Shown: positions 15,552-24,959 of the stretch, piece by piece
Layout of the letters: the number at the start of each line of letters is the position of its first letter
Numbering within the stretch: position 1 is the first letter of the stretch
Assembly (NCBI GenBank): GCA_959600905.1
Contig: CAUGNO010000002.1
Location: 159,859-223,858 of the forward strand
Origin: UMGS1975 sp959600905
Lineage (GTDB): Bacteria > Bacillota > Clostridia > Christensenellales > QAND01
Reading direction: 5' to 3'
DNA length: 64,000 nucleotides
The notes under the pieces: model-generated
Seen by the model: the letters and a program-made list of their open reading frames with translations, nothing else
Told to the model about the DNA's origin: nothing
Databases searched by the model: none
Position numbers and translations under genes: made by a program

Positions 15552-15740
15552 TGCTTGTCCATCCACCGCCCATCCAAAAAATAATAAAACTCCCTGATTT
15601 AATAAGGGTACACTATATTTCGCCGATTTTCAATTTATTTTCGCCATTTTTTCGACAATTTCTTCGCTATGCTCTTCGCCGGCGCGTAAAGACATATTTC
15701 CCATTCTTCTGCTTACAATGAAAGAGAGAGGGGGAACTGC

Positions 15741-16541
15741 ATGAAAAAACACGATTTCCGTCGTTTCATCGATTATGGCATCCTCGCGCTGGCCTTGGCG
15801 CTGATCGTACAGATCGGCCTGCTCATTCCCAAGGTAACCACGACCATGGCAGGCGGCAGCGATTGGGGGCTCAGCTTTCCGGAGGAGGGCGCGCAGCCGC
15901 GCGGCAATGCCGCCCCGGAGGATCTGGCGCAGTATGACGCCTTTTTTATGGGCAGTGCCGATCAAAAGGTCTTGTATCTCACCTTTGACTGCGGCTATGA
16001 AAACGGCAATACCGCCGCCATTTTGGATACCTTGAAATCTCAGCAGGTTCCGGCTGCCTTCTTTGTAACCGGCCATTATTTAGAGCAAAGCCCGGATCTG
16101 ATCGCCCGTATGGTTCAGGAAGGGCATATCGTTGGCAACCATACCTACAGCCATCCGAATATGTCTAAAATCTCTACCAAGGAAACCCTGCAAAAGGAAT
16201 TGGAGAAAAACGAGGCCCTGTACCAAGAGATCACCGGCCAGCCCATGCCAAAATATTACCGGCCGCCTGCCGGCAAATACAGCATCGAAAACCTACAAAA
16301 TGCCAAGGCGCTGGGGTATAAGACCATGTTTTGGTCGCTGGCCTATGTGGATTGGCTGCAAGATGATCAGCCAACCCGTGAGCAGGCCTTAGATAAGCTT
16401 CTGCCGCGCACGCATTGTGGCGCGGTCATCCTGCTGCATAATACCAGCAGCACCAACGCCGCCATCTTAAACGAGCTCATCCAGACCTGGAAAAGCCAAG
16501 GCTATTCTTTTGCCTCGCTGGATCAACTCATATGCCCTTAA
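15741..16541 (+). CDS. PdaA-type polysaccharide deacetylase
   Basis: 266 residues with an N-terminal membrane anchor or uncleaved signal (about 15-35). The NodB fold starts near residue 80 with LTFDCGYENG (catalytic Asp plus metal-binding region), then GNHTYSHPNM (metal His pair), YYRPPAGKYS and LLHNTS. The TFD-GYENG variant is characteristic of PdaA, which removes acetyl from muramic acid so that delta-lactam can form in spore cortex; here Cys replaces the Asn of B. subtilis PdaA. That suggests a spore-former, though the family also occurs in non-spore-formers. A terminator directly follows. Confidence 0.88.
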   Translation: MKKHDFRRFIDYGILALALALIVQIGLLIPKVTTTMAGGSDWGLSFPEEGAQPRGNAAPEDLAQYDAFFMGSADQKVLYLTFDCGYENGNTAAILDTLKSQQVPAAFFVTGHYLEQSPDLIARMVQEGHIVGNHTYSHPNMSKISTKETLQKELEKNEALYQEITGQPMPKYYRPPAGKYSIENLQNAKALGYKTMFWSLAYVDWLQDDQPTREQALDKLLPRTHCGAVILLHNTSSTNAAILNELIQTWKSQGYSFASLDQLICP

Positions 16542-16565
16542 AAACGCCTATACAGGCGTTTTTTC
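16541..16565 (+). terminator. Terminator of the PdaA-like gene
   Basis: AACGCCT/AGGCGTT stem overlapping the stop codon, followed by TTTTT. Confidence 0.75.
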
Positions 16566-16668
16566 TTTACCCATTTTCCCTTGCATATCTTTGAATAAAA
16601 TGGTATTCTTACGTAAATACGGCAAGAATGCCATAATTTTGTCATACTTTTTTAAGGAGGGTTTCCAT

Positions 16669-17052
16669 ATGAATGTCATCAAGGAAAAATGGAACATGAT
16701 CTGTATCGCCCTGTATGCGGTTACCATCGTTTGCCTGCTTTTGCCGGCCTATAGCGCATTTGGTTTTGGTGTCAGCGCGTTTACCGTGCTTTTTGAGGCC
16801 AGCTTTGGCGCCATCGTGCTGTTTTTGGTGCCAGTGGGCGGCCTGGTGTTTTCCATCGTCACCAAGGAAAAGAAAAACTATCTGATCCATATGATCCTGT
16901 TCATCCTTGGCCTCATCCTGGTCTTGATCTCCAAATCCATCCTGGCCGGTGAATACGGCGCGCTTCTCAATTTTGGCTTTGGCAGCATCTTGACCATCCT
17001 CTGCGATGTTGCGGGGGCTGTGATGGCGTTTTTGTGCATGGGCAGCAAATGA
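16669..17052 (+). CDS. Small integral membrane protein, unknown function
   Basis: 127 residues; the ATG at 16669 follows AAGGAGGG with good spacing. It has four predicted membrane helices (about 11-31, 40-65, 72-92, 98-122) separated by short loops, including a basic KEKKNY turn. No catalytic or binding motif is recognisable. It has its own terminator and lies between two deacetylases transcribed from different strands. Probably a small conserved hypothetical of the four-helix type. Confidence 0.75.
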   Translation: MNVIKEKWNMICIALYAVTIVCLLLPAYSAFGFGVSAFTVLFEASFGAIVLFLVPVGGLVFSIVTKEKKNYLIHMILFILGLILVLISKSILAGEYGALLNFGFGSILTILCDVAGAVMAFLCMGSK

Positions 17053-17061
17053 GCATAAAAT

Positions 17062-17089
17062 AAAAAAGGGGCATTGGCCCCTTTTTTTA
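17062..17089. terminator. Bidirectional terminator
   Basis: GGGGC/GCCCC stem flanked by A6 and T7 runs, between convergent genes. Confidence 0.75.
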
Positions 17090-17947
17090 TTTTGTATCCT
17101 CTCCCAATGCCCTTTGCATAAAGGTTTCTGTGCTAATCCCGCTCGGCCGGTTATACCGCCCCAGCTGCCATAGGCAATCCGGATCCTTTGTGATGTAGTT
17201 CGGCTTCTCGCGGCAGGATAGCGACGCATAAAACCCCAGATCTTTGAGCACCGGCTCAGATTCTGCTGATATGGCGCCGTACGGATAGGCATACACATTG
17301 GCGTCCACCCCGCATTCCGCCAACAGCGCCAAGCACTGCTCTGTATCCGCCCGAAACACCGCCTGGTATTGCCCGGTGGATTCTCCCTTGTTCTTCGCCG
17401 ATCCCTTCCTCGTCTTCTGCCCGTGCATATCATAGCTGTGCACACCAATCTCGAATCGGCCTGATTGCGCCATTTCCGCAATGCGCTGTTTTTTCAGGTA
17501 AGCATAGTTCGGATTTTCGTCATCTTCCCGCTCCGCCTGCTCAGTATACGCGCCCACAATGGAAATCGTGGCCTTCATATCGTATTTTTCCAGCAGCGGC
17601 AGCACATAGGTCAGGTTGTTCAAATACCCATCGTCAAACGTCAATACCACCGGCTTATCCGGCAGCGGTGCATCCTGGTATACAGCGTCGATGAGCTGCT
17701 GCATGGAAACCGTTGTATATCCATGATCCTTCAGATACCGAAGGTCCTGCTCCAGCGTATCGGGCGATAGCACATGCATACCGGCGCGCTGTGGGTCCTT
17801 CAAAATGCTGTGGTACATCAATATAGGCACCAAAACGCCTTCCTTTTGCGCTTCCGCCGCATGGCCCACGGCAAAATGCACCGTGGCCGCCGCCAGCGTG
17901 CATACCGCCGCCAGGCCCATCGTTATTCTTTTCCATGTCTGTTTCAT
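17087..17947 (-). CDS. Secreted polysaccharide deacetylase
   Basis: 286 residues; start at 17947 (MKQTWKRITM) after GAGGAGGG. The signal peptide ends near residue 30 (VGHAAEA), so the enzyme is secreted. NodB motifs are PILMYHSI, LTFDDGYLNN (motif 1) and EIGVHSYDMHG (motif 2, His replacing the usual SHT.H order), with YPYGAIS as motif 3. This variant belongs to the PgaB/YadE-like branch acting on N-acetylglucosamine polymers. A segment near residues 155-185 (KTRKGSAKNKGES) is unusually basic. Substrate uncertain. Confidence 0.87.
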   Translation of the reverse strand: MKQTWKRITMGLAAVCTLAAATVHFAVGHAAEAQKEGVLVPILMYHSILKDPQRAGMHVLSPDTLEQDLRYLKDHGYTTVSMQQLIDAVYQDAPLPDKPVVLTFDDGYLNNLTYVLPLLEKYDMKATISIVGAYTEQAEREDDENPNYAYLKKQRIAEMAQSGRFEIGVHSYDMHGQKTRKGSAKNKGESTGQYQAVFRADTEQCLALLAECGVDANVYAYPYGAISAESEPVLKDLGFYASLSCREKPNYITKDPDCLWQLGRYNRPSGISTETFMQRALGEDTK

Positions 17948-18000
17948 GTTTCCCTCCTCTGTCATCCTATGCGCCTTGTCTGCAAAACTGCCTAAAAAAG

Positions 18001-18029
18001 AAAAAAGAGCGGGAAATCCGCTCCTTTTC
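18001..18029 (-). terminator. Terminator of the metNIQ operon
   Basis: GAGCGG/CCGCTC stem with a T run on the minus strand, 9 bases after the metQ stop. Confidence 0.75.
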
Positions 18030-18037
18030 TCTTCTTT

Positions 18038-18838
18038 TTAGAATACCGGCACCACAGAGCCTTGGTATTTTTCCTCCATAAAGTTCTTTACCTGGTCGCT
18101 GGAAAGCACCTCAATCAGGGTCTTGATCTCTTCCCGGTTTTCATCCCCGTTGCGTACCGCCACGATGTTTGCATACGTTTTGCCAGCCAGAGAATCCTCC
18201 GTTTCCATCGCCAAGCCGTCTGTTTTGGCGTTCAGGCCGGCCTGCAAGGCATAGTTGCCATTGATTACCGCCATGTCCAGATCCTGCAAAGAACGCGCCA
18301 GCTGCGCCGCATCGATCTCCATAATCTCCAGATTCTTCGGGTTTTCCACAATGTCCAGCTTGGTCGCGTTCAGGTCTGCGCCCTCCTTGAGCTTGATCAG
18401 CCCCTGGTCCTGCAACAGCAGCAAAGCGCGCGCCTCGTTGGTCGCGTCGTTGGGCACGCCGATCTGCGCCCCTTCCTTCAGGTCCGCAATGGCCTTTGTC
18501 TTGCCCGGAAACAGTGCCAGCGGCTCATAGTGGATATAGGCGGCCGTCTTTAAGTCCGTACCGTTCTTTTCATTAAAGTCTATCAAGTACGGCTCATGCT
18601 GAAAATAGTTGGCGTCAATGTCCCCATTGGCCAGCGCTTGGTTGATCAGCGGATAGTCGGTAAACTCCACAATCTCCATTTCCACGCCGCGGTTTGCCAT
18701 CTCCTCCTGGATGGATTGCAAAATCTCCGCATGCGGCGCAGGCGTAGCGCCTACCTTCAGCGTTTTTTTACCGCCACAGCCCGCCAGCGGGAATACCAGC
18801 AAGGTTGCCATCGCCAAAAACATTGCGATTTTTTTCAT
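18038..18838 (-). CDS. metQ: Methionine-binding lipoprotein MetQ-like
   Basis: 266 residues with lipobox LAGC at residue 21. NLPA family features: KVGATPAPHAEIL near residue 30, VEFTDYPLINQALANGDID, NYFQHEPYL and IGVPNDATNEARAL. These proteins bind L- or D-methionine (or related compounds) at the outer face of the membrane. It is the last gene of an ATPase-permease-binding protein operon. Ligand inferred from the operon. Confidence 0.92.
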   Translation of the reverse strand: MKKIAMFLAMATLLVFPLAGCGGKKTLKVGATPAPHAEILQSIQEEMANRGVEMEIVEFTDYPLINQALANGDIDANYFQHEPYLIDFNEKNGTDLKTAAYIHYEPLALFPGKTKAIADLKEGAQIGVPNDATNEARALLLLQDQGLIKLKEGADLNATKLDIVENPKNLEIMEIDAAQLARSLQDLDMAVINGNYALQAGLNAKTDGLAMETEDSLAGKTYANIVAVRNGDENREEIKTLIEVLSSDQVKNFMEEKYQGSVVPVF

Positions 18839-18877
18839 TGTTACCCTCTCCCTTTCGTTAAAATATTATATAAATCA

Positions 18878-19546
18878 CTATTTTCTGTGATCTATCCTCT
18901 TTGCTACGGCGTTGCCCAACGCCTGGATCACCTGTACCAGAAGCACCAAGATTATCAGCGTCAATAGCAGCACATCGGTCTGATACCTGTGGTAGCCGTA
19001 TTTGATGGCCAAGTCGCCCAAACCGCCGCCGCCCACAGCGCCTGCCATGGCCGAATAGCCCAAGATCGTGGTCAGCGCAATCGCCGCCCCCGTCACCAAA
19101 CTGGGCACGGACTCTTTGAGAAGCACCTTGGTCACAATCTGCCACGGGCTGGCGCCCATGGCCTGGGCCGCCTCCACCACGCCGGCGTCCACCTCCAAAA
19201 GCGAGGATTCCACCATGCGCGCAATAAACGGCGCAGCCCCCACAATAAGCGGCACAATCGTGGCCGTGGCGCCGATGCTCGTCCCCGCTACCAGGCGGGT
19301 AAATGGAATGAGTACGATGATCAAAATCAAAAACGGCACCGATCGCATGATGTTGACAATCGTTCCCAGCACCGCATTGGTCTTGGGCGCCGGGCAGATG
19401 CCGTCTCTGCGCGTAATTACCAGGATCACCCCCAGCGGAATGCCGATCAGATACGCAATGGCCGTGGATACCAGCGTCATATACAGCGTATCCAGCGTGC
19501 CCTGCAAGAGCAGCTGGGAAAGCTGTGCAAAACTCATGCCGCTCAT
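18878..19546 (-). CDS. metI: Methionine ABC transporter permease MetI
   Basis: 222 residues with five membrane helices and the BPD_transp_1 loop EAAQAMGASPWQIV that contacts the ATPase. Typical D-methionine-type permease signature MRSVPFLILII. The start ATG overlaps the metN stop (ATGA). Confidence 0.93.
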   Translation of the reverse strand: MSGMSFAQLSQLLLQGTLDTLYMTLVSTAIAYLIGIPLGVILVITRRDGICPAPKTNAVLGTIVNIMRSVPFLILIIVLIPFTRLVAGTSIGATATIVPLIVGAAPFIARMVESSLLEVDAGVVEAAQAMGASPWQIVTKVLLKESVPSLVTGAAIALTTILGYSAMAGAVGGGGLGDLAIKYGYHRYQTDVLLLTLIILVLLVQVIQALGNAVAKRIDHRK

Positions 19547-20556
19547 TCTGTTTCCACCTCCTCAGCCTGTACGCCCTGCTCTTTCAGGTACTGCCTTGCA
19601 CGCAGGCACGCTTCCAAATCGTCCGGCAGCTGTATGGTCAGCTGCCCATACTGCCCCTGGCCGATGGTGCGGATCTCTGCGGATAGTATGGACACCGGCA
19701 CGCCGCAGGCCAAAATCATGCCGGCTACCACCGGCTGATACAGCTGCTTGCCGTCAAAGACCAGCCGCAGCACCGCGCCGCCCTTACCGCTTTCGCCCTC
19801 CGGCAGTACATGAAACAGCTTTTTCGCCGCCGCCGTCTTGGGCGCTGTGAATATCTCCGTTACTTCGCCTTGCTCTGCAATCACGCCGCCATCTATAATT
19901 GCCACCCGATGGCAGATCTTTCGGATTACCTCCATCTCATGCGTGATGACAACAATCGTGATCCCCATCTGCTGATTGATGCGCTTTAGCAGCTCCAAAA
20001 TGGAATCCGTCGTCATCGGATCCAGTGCGCTGGTTGCCTCGTCGCACAGCAATACCTTTGGGTTGGCCGCCAGCGCCCTGGCAATGGCCACGCGCTGCTT
20101 TTGCCCGCCGGAAAGCTGGGCCGGATAAGCGTCTGCCTTGTCGGATAGCCCTACAATCTCTAAAAGCTCTTTTACGCGCTTTGCGCACTGGGCCTTATCC
20201 ACCCCTGTGATCTCCAGCGGAAAGGCAATGTTCTTTTCCACCGTCGTCTGCATCAGCAAATTAAACTGCTGAAAAATCATCCCAACGCTGTGCCGCATCT
20301 GCCGCAGCGCCTTTTTGGACAAGCCCGTTACATCCTGGCCGTCAATCTGTATTGTGCCGCTCGTCGGGCGCTCCAGCAGGTTCATGCAGCGGATCAGCGT
20401 GCTTTTCCCCGCTCCGCTCATGCCAATGATGCCAAAGATCTCTCCCTGGCGAATCTCAAGATCTATGCCTTTTAACGCGTCTACCGTACCGCCCGGCACT
20501 GCGTACGTCTTTGTCAGCGCCTCGATACGGATCATCGTATTGTTTTGTTGCTCCAC
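19543..20556 (-). CDS. metN: Methionine ABC transporter ATPase MetN with NIL domain
   Basis: 337 residues from a GTG start with GGGGAG nine bases upstream; the next ATG lacks a site. Walker A GMSGAGKST, signature LSGGQKQR and Walker B VLLCDEATSALDP are complete. Residues 260-337 form the C-terminal NIL domain that binds methionine and inhibits transport in MetN proteins. First gene of metNIQ. No SAM riboswitch or T-box was recognised in the 180-base upstream region. Confidence 0.94.
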   Translation of the reverse strand: MEQQNNTMIRIEALTKTYAVPGGTVDALKGIDLEIRQGEIFGIIGMSGAGKSTLIRCMNLLERPTSGTIQIDGQDVTGLSKKALRQMRHSVGMIFQQFNLLMQTTVEKNIAFPLEITGVDKAQCAKRVKELLEIVGLSDKADAYPAQLSGGQKQRVAIARALAANPKVLLCDEATSALDPMTTDSILELLKRINQQMGITIVVITHEMEVIRKICHRVAIIDGGVIAEQGEVTEIFTAPKTAAAKKLFHVLPEGESGKGGAVLRLVFDGKQLYQPVVAGMILACGVPVSILSAEIRTIGQGQYGQLTIQLPDDLEACLRARQYLKEQGVQAEEVETE

Positions 20557-20694
20557 CTGTTCGACTCCCCTTTGTTGAGGTCATATATTTGTAAGTTTAC
20601 CGCAAAATCCCCTGTTTGGGTAGGGTTTTGTCATGGCTTTTGCCGGATTTATGCCAAAATATCGCCCTCTTCCCCCTGTTTCCGCTCCGTTTTC

Positions 20695-20723
20695 TTGAAG
20701 CGTTTGCCAACTTGTTGTATGAT
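20695..20723 (+). promoter_or_regulatory. Candidate promoter of the large surface protein gene
   Basis: TTGAAG at 20695-20700, 17-bp spacer, TATGAT at 20718-20723. Confidence 0.6.
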
Positions 20724-20797
20724 AAATTGAATTGGTATTGCATCGTATCAACCTGATACGGTGCCCTATCCTTGATTTTCAGAAAGCAGGATGCCAA

Positions 20798-23700
20798 ATG
20801 GTCTGTAAAAAAATCAGCAGCCGGCTCTGTCTTCTTTTGGCCGTCCTTTTGCTGCTGTGCGCCTGGCTCCCCTTGGGCGTCGCGCACGCTGAAGAGCAAA
20901 GCGACCCCGCCATAGACACCAGCTGGTACAAAGCAGATGGCGTATTCTTTTCCCTGGAGGATCAGGCGGACTTTTTAGGGTTTCTCTCGCTAATCAGCCG
21001 GGGCGTCACCTTTCAAAACCAATCCCTGCAGCTGATCAACGACATTGATCTGCAGGGCGTCGCTTTGCCTACCGCGGGCGTTTTCAGCGGCTTTTTAGAT
21101 GGCAAAGGCCATGCCTTGGTTCATTTCTCCCAAACCGGTGCGCGGCCGGCGCTGTTTGATACGCTAACCAATACCGCCACCGTGCAAAACCTCACCTTTT
21201 CCGATGTATCTTTGCAGGGCGATGCACAGGCGGCTGCGTTGGCCATTTTGGTGCAAAGCGGGGCCACCATCCACAACTGTACGGTTTCCGGCGGCTCCGT
21301 ATCCGCGCCGGTAGCCGGAGGGCTGGTTGTCCACCTTCTCGGCAACGCCTCCCTTTCCCATTGTGAAAACTCAGCGCAGGTTTCAGCGGAAAAAATCGCC
21401 GGCGGCCTGGCCGCGCAAAGCCTCGCGGAACAGAGCGAAACGGCACAGCTGACCGCCTGTATCAATCGCGGCAAAGTTTCCGCCGGCCAAACAGCCGGCG
21501 GCTTGGTGGGTACGGCCCAGCAAATTGCTTTTACGTATGGGCTGAATTTTGCAGACGTTTCCTTGGTGGGTACCCAAGGCGAAGCGGGCGGCCTTGTGGG
21601 CAGCGCCACGCTGGCCGCCATGGAGGGCTGTACCAACAGCGGCGCTGTCTCTGCCTCTGCCAAGTCCTCCGACAAAGTGCTTTTGGGCGGCCTGGCAGGC
21701 AGCGCAGGCGGTAAAATTTCCAATGTTTGCAATACCGGCAGCGTCAAAAGCGTTTCCACCCACAGCCAAAGCGCGTCTGGCGGCTTGTTCGGGGTATTTA
21801 CCACCGGTGCCGTTGAAAAAGCGCGCAACCAAGGCACTGTGGCTGGGCAAGCCAATACCGGCGGCCTGTTCGGCACAGCGAATTTTTTGCCACAGGAGGC
21901 GGACGCCTTTTATCAGCTGGAAAATCAGGGCGCCGTATCCGGACAAGCCAACACCGGCGGCCTGTTCGGCTGTCTTGCTCTATCCGTAGACAGCCAAACC
22001 CGCAGCATCTCCCGTGTGCTGGCGCAGGGCGCCAATTTTGGCAGCGTGAACGGAACGCGATCCGTCGGCGGGCTTGTCGGCCAGTTCACCCTCGCAGACC
22101 GCACCGCCACAGCGCAGTCCTTGGTGGCGGACAGCATGAATCTCGGCCAGATCGAGGGCGAAAGCCAGGTAGGCGGCTTGGTGGGTACGCTGCCGCGTAT
22201 CCGCTGTGCGGAAAACACCGCGCTGATTCAAACCAGCTATCATAAGGGCAATGTGTTGGCCAAAACCTCTGTCGGAACGATGGCAGGGGCCATGCAGGCG
22301 GAGGGCGCCGTGTTCGATCACTGTGCTTCGCCTGCCGGGAAACAGATCACAGATGCCGGCGCCGTAGATGGCGTTACAGAGCTGTCGGAGGATGAATTCC
22401 GCAGCGATGCGCTTCTCACGCTCCTCAACGGCGGGCGCAGCGTCTGGTCATTCTCGGACAAAGGAGAAGCTGTCTTTGCCTTTCTTACAGAGCTGCTTGC
22501 CCCCTCTGCCAGCGTGAAGGACGAGGCTGTCGTCAAGCACACCTATCCTTTGGTGCTCTCTTCCACCGCAGGCGCAGAGATCACCTATCGTATCACCATG
22601 ACCGCAGACGACAAAACCGAAACATCCGATCCGCAGACGCTATTCAGTGGAGAAAGCCTGTCTCTGGCTGCGTATGCGCCCGGCACAGAGCTCGTCATAG
22701 AAGCCACGGCCAAGGCGGCGGACGGTACGCAGTCCGAGCCTGCAACGCTGCGCCTTCAGATCCAGGCCGTTCAGCCTCTAACCATCACCGGCCTGTCCCT
22801 TAGCGCTGCCTCCCGGGAATACGACGGCACCACCACCATTGCGCTCCAAGGCACTCCCTCTTTGATGGGGGCCATCACCGAGGGAGACGATATTCATGTC
22901 GATGGCGCCCCCTACGGCCGGTTTTTGGATAAGGACGCCGGCACCGGCAAGGTGGTTTCGGTGCAGGGTCTTTCTCTGGTCGGCGCAGATGCGGAGTATT
23001 ATACGCTTATTACCCCTATTTTTACCGCGGACATCGTGCGCCGCCCGCTGACGCTGCAAAATGTTGCCATTGCAGATAAGGGCTACGATGGTACCGCCGC
23101 CGCCAACGTCTCCAACATCGACTTGGTCGGCGTGCTGGAAGGTGAATCCGTCTCGGTGGATTACCTCAATGCCAAGGCGGCGTTCATCAGCCCGGACCGG
23201 GGCGAAAATGTCGCAGCCTTTGTCACCAATCTTCAGCTTCAGGGGGCAGACAGCCATAATTACAGCCTCTTGGAAACCACGGCCATGGCCAGCGGACGCA
23301 TCGTTACCATGCCTTCCATCGACCGCGTGAATACAACCCAGAGCGGCCAATGCACCCTGTCCCTGGATGGGTTGGAAAGCGTGATGCCCTCCATGCTTTC
23401 TCCCGGCGAAAACGGCACGGTACAGCTGTATGCCGTTGCCAACGACATACCCCTCCCCGAAAAAGCGCAAACCGCCAAGGATGATCTCACTCAATCGCTG
23501 ATGGCAGTGGATCTTCAGCTCAAGCAGGCTTATGTGCAAGACGGCGTCAGGCAATCCGAATCCACCCTGCCGCCCGGCATGGTCACCAGCCCCTTGACCG
23601 TGCATTTCACCTTTGCTACCAACGATAAAAAGCAAACGTTCCAGATCTGCCAAATGGATGCTTCCGGCGATCTCATTGCCCTGGAAACCCAGACCCAAAA

Positions 23701-23887
23701 CAATTCCGACGACACGGTAACCCTCACTGCGCAGACACAGAGCATGGGTACCTTTGTCATCCAGGGAACCAAACAGGATACTTCTTCCGAAGCTTCGTTT
23801 GCCACCGTATTGCCCTATGTGCTGCTGCTCATCATCGTACTGCTTATCATCTTTGCCGGCCGGCGCACCAAGGGCTCCAAGGGATAA
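20798..23887 (+). CDS. Large cell-surface protein with GLUG and YDG-type repeats
   Basis: 1029 residues. The start at 20798 (MVCKKISSRL) gives a classical signal peptide ending at about AHAEE; it has AGCAGG upstream. Residues 60-560 are a beta-solenoid-like region with repeated GGLVG or GGLFG cores every 25-45 residues and asparagine/glycine turns, matching GLUG motifs. Residues 690-860 hold two YDG-like units (REYDGTTT, KGYDGTAA). The C-terminus has one membrane helix (LPYVLLLIIVLLIIFAG) and a short basic tail. It is thus a membrane-anchored adhesin or matrix-like protein. No LPxTG. It stands alone with its own promoter and terminator. Confidence 0.85.
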   Translation: MVCKKISSRLCLLLAVLLLLCAWLPLGVAHAEEQSDPAIDTSWYKADGVFFSLEDQADFLGFLSLISRGVTFQNQSLQLINDIDLQGVALPTAGVFSGFLDGKGHALVHFSQTGARPALFDTLTNTATVQNLTFSDVSLQGDAQAAALAILVQSGATIHNCTVSGGSVSAPVAGGLVVHLLGNASLSHCENSAQVSAEKIAGGLAAQSLAEQSETAQLTACINRGKVSAGQTAGGLVGTAQQIAFTYGLNFADVSLVGTQGEAGGLVGSATLAAMEGCTNSGAVSASAKSSDKVLLGGLAGSAGGKISNVCNTGSVKSVSTHSQSASGGLFGVFTTGAVEKARNQGTVAGQANTGGLFGTANFLPQEADAFYQLENQGAVSGQANTGGLFGCLALSVDSQTRSISRVLAQGANFGSVNGTRSVGGLVGQFTLADRTATAQSLVADSMNLGQIEGESQVGGLVGTLPRIRCAENTALIQTSYHKGNVLAKTSVGTMAGAMQAEGAVFDHCASPAGKQITDAGAVDGVTELSEDEFRSDALLTLLNGGRSVWSFSDKGEAVFAFLTELLAPSASVKDEAVVKHTYPLVLSSTAGAEITYRITMTADDKTETSDPQTLFSGESLSLAAYAPGTELVIEATAKAADGTQSEPATLRLQIQAVQPLTITGLSLSAASREYDGTTTIALQGTPSLMGAITEGDDIHVDGAPYGRFLDKDAGTGKVVSVQGLSLVGADAEYYTLITPIFTADIVRRPLTLQNVAIADKGYDGTAAANVSNIDLVGVLEGESVSVDYLNAKAAFISPDRGENVAAFVTNLQLQGADSHNYSLLETTAMASGRIVTMPSIDRVNTTQSGQCTLSLDGLESVMPSMLSPGENGTVQLYAVANDIPLPEKAQTAKDDLTQSLMAVDLQLKQAYVQDGVRQSESTLPPGMVTSPLTVHFTFATNDKKQTFQICQMDASGDLIALETQTQNNSDDTVTLTAQTQSMGTFVIQGTKQDTSSEASFATVLPYVLLLIIVLLIIFAGRRTKGSKG

Positions 23888-23913
23888 TACTGCCGTAAAC
23901 GCAAGACAAATTT

Positions 23914-23938
23914 CAAAGGCCGCAGCTTTGCGGCCTTT
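23914..23938 (+). terminator. Terminator of the surface protein gene
   Basis: AAAGGCCGCA pairs with TGCGGCCTTT, with a 4-base loop and a short T run. Confidence 0.8.
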
Positions 23939-23955
23939 TCATTGCCCATCGCATC

Positions 23956-24867
23956 TTATGACTCCGCTCCCTCTTGATAAGCGGATAAAATGTCAAAAGC
24001 AATCTCCTTTGCCCTTTGGGACGAAACATCGCCTTTCTCTGACTCTCCCAAATACACGCAGAAATACACATGCCCCTCTTGCATTTCCGCAAAGCCCGTG
24101 TACCACGCGTCTACCACAACGCCGTCGCTTTTGCCCATTCCTGTTTTTCCATAGATACGCATATCCGTTTTCTCTTGCGTCTGTGCCAGCATTACCTGCC
24201 TTAACGCATCCTGCGTATCCTTTGAATAGAGCGAATGCTCCCCAAAAATTCGTTCCATAACCTCTGCCTGCTCTATGGGAGATATTTTCAGCGATGATTC
24301 AATCCAAAACCCTGTCAGTGCTCTGTTGTCGTTGTTTGTATTCAAACGCCCTTCCCAGTCGGAAATATCCCGGTTTCCGTACTGCAGCCTATCCAGCTCT
24401 GCCTGTATCTGCTGCGCCCCAAGCTCATCGATCATCTGCCTAAAATACCAAACGCATGAAGTCTGAAATGCCTGGCCAAAGTCAATATCCCGATTCCACG
24501 CTTGGTTCCAAAACGTTTCGCCGCTCCATTTACGCGTCGAGTCTTCCGGCACAAGGCTCCCGTTTTCCAGTGCCGTCGCAGCCGCAATGATTTTAAAGGT
24601 AGAGCAGGGGGGCCGCCTTCTCTGCGCAATCGGAAGATTATACACCAAATAGCGCTCTTCCTCCGGTATGTACAATACCGCTGCCCCTTCCAGCCCCCCA
24701 AATTGAGAGGCCCATTCCATCTCTTGGAGCACTGGCTCTTTTTCAACCGGTGTCGCTTTGTCCCCTGTCTGTCCCGGCGTTGGCTCCGGCTCCTGCACGG
24801 TACATCCGCCCAGCATCAAAATGCAGATCGATAAAATTACCATACCGATTTTGCTCAGCCTTTTCAT
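23956..24867 (-). CDS. Class D beta-lactamase-like lipoprotein
   Basis: 303 residues; start at 24867 after GGGAGGAGAAA. Lipobox LGGC at residue 22 anchors it outside. The penicillin-recognising fold contains S89-T-F-K92 in PCSTFKI, S137-C-V, Y163-G-N, the class D marker FWIESSLKISPIEQ with W188, and K241-T-G. All serine beta-lactamase motifs of class D are present in order, at normal spacing. Class D enzymes hydrolyse penicillins and oxacillins; the fold is shared with BlaR/MecR sensor domains, but no sensor membrane module is present. Activity is predicted, not shown. Confidence 0.87.
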   Translation of the reverse strand: MKRLSKIGMVILSICILMLGGCTVQEPEPTPGQTGDKATPVEKEPVLQEMEWASQFGGLEGAAVLYIPEEERYLVYNLPIAQRRRPPCSTFKIIAAATALENGSLVPEDSTRKWSGETFWNQAWNRDIDFGQAFQTSCVWYFRQMIDELGAQQIQAELDRLQYGNRDISDWEGRLNTNNDNRALTGFWIESSLKISPIEQAEVMERIFGEHSLYSKDTQDALRQVMLAQTQEKTDMRIYGKTGMGKSDGVVVDAWYTGFAEMQEGHVYFCVYLGESEKGDVSSQRAKEIAFDILSAYQEGAES

Positions 24868-24959
24868 CTTTTCTCCTCCCCGCAATGGTTTCGGCCGTAT
24901 GCAAAAAGGAGCTTTCCGCCCCTTTTCATCAGCCTTATTCTCTTTATGTCTGCTCTACC

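Noticed and set aside
15552..15740. Purine riboswitch upstream of xpt
   Set aside because: Read on the minus strand, the region lacks the conserved purine aptamer core and its two loops; only short AT-rich hairpins are present.
20557..20731. SAM riboswitch or T-box before metN
   Set aside because: No SAM-I core or T-box sequence (TGGNACCGCG) could be found; the only structure is a weak bulged stem AAAATCCC/GGGTTTT.
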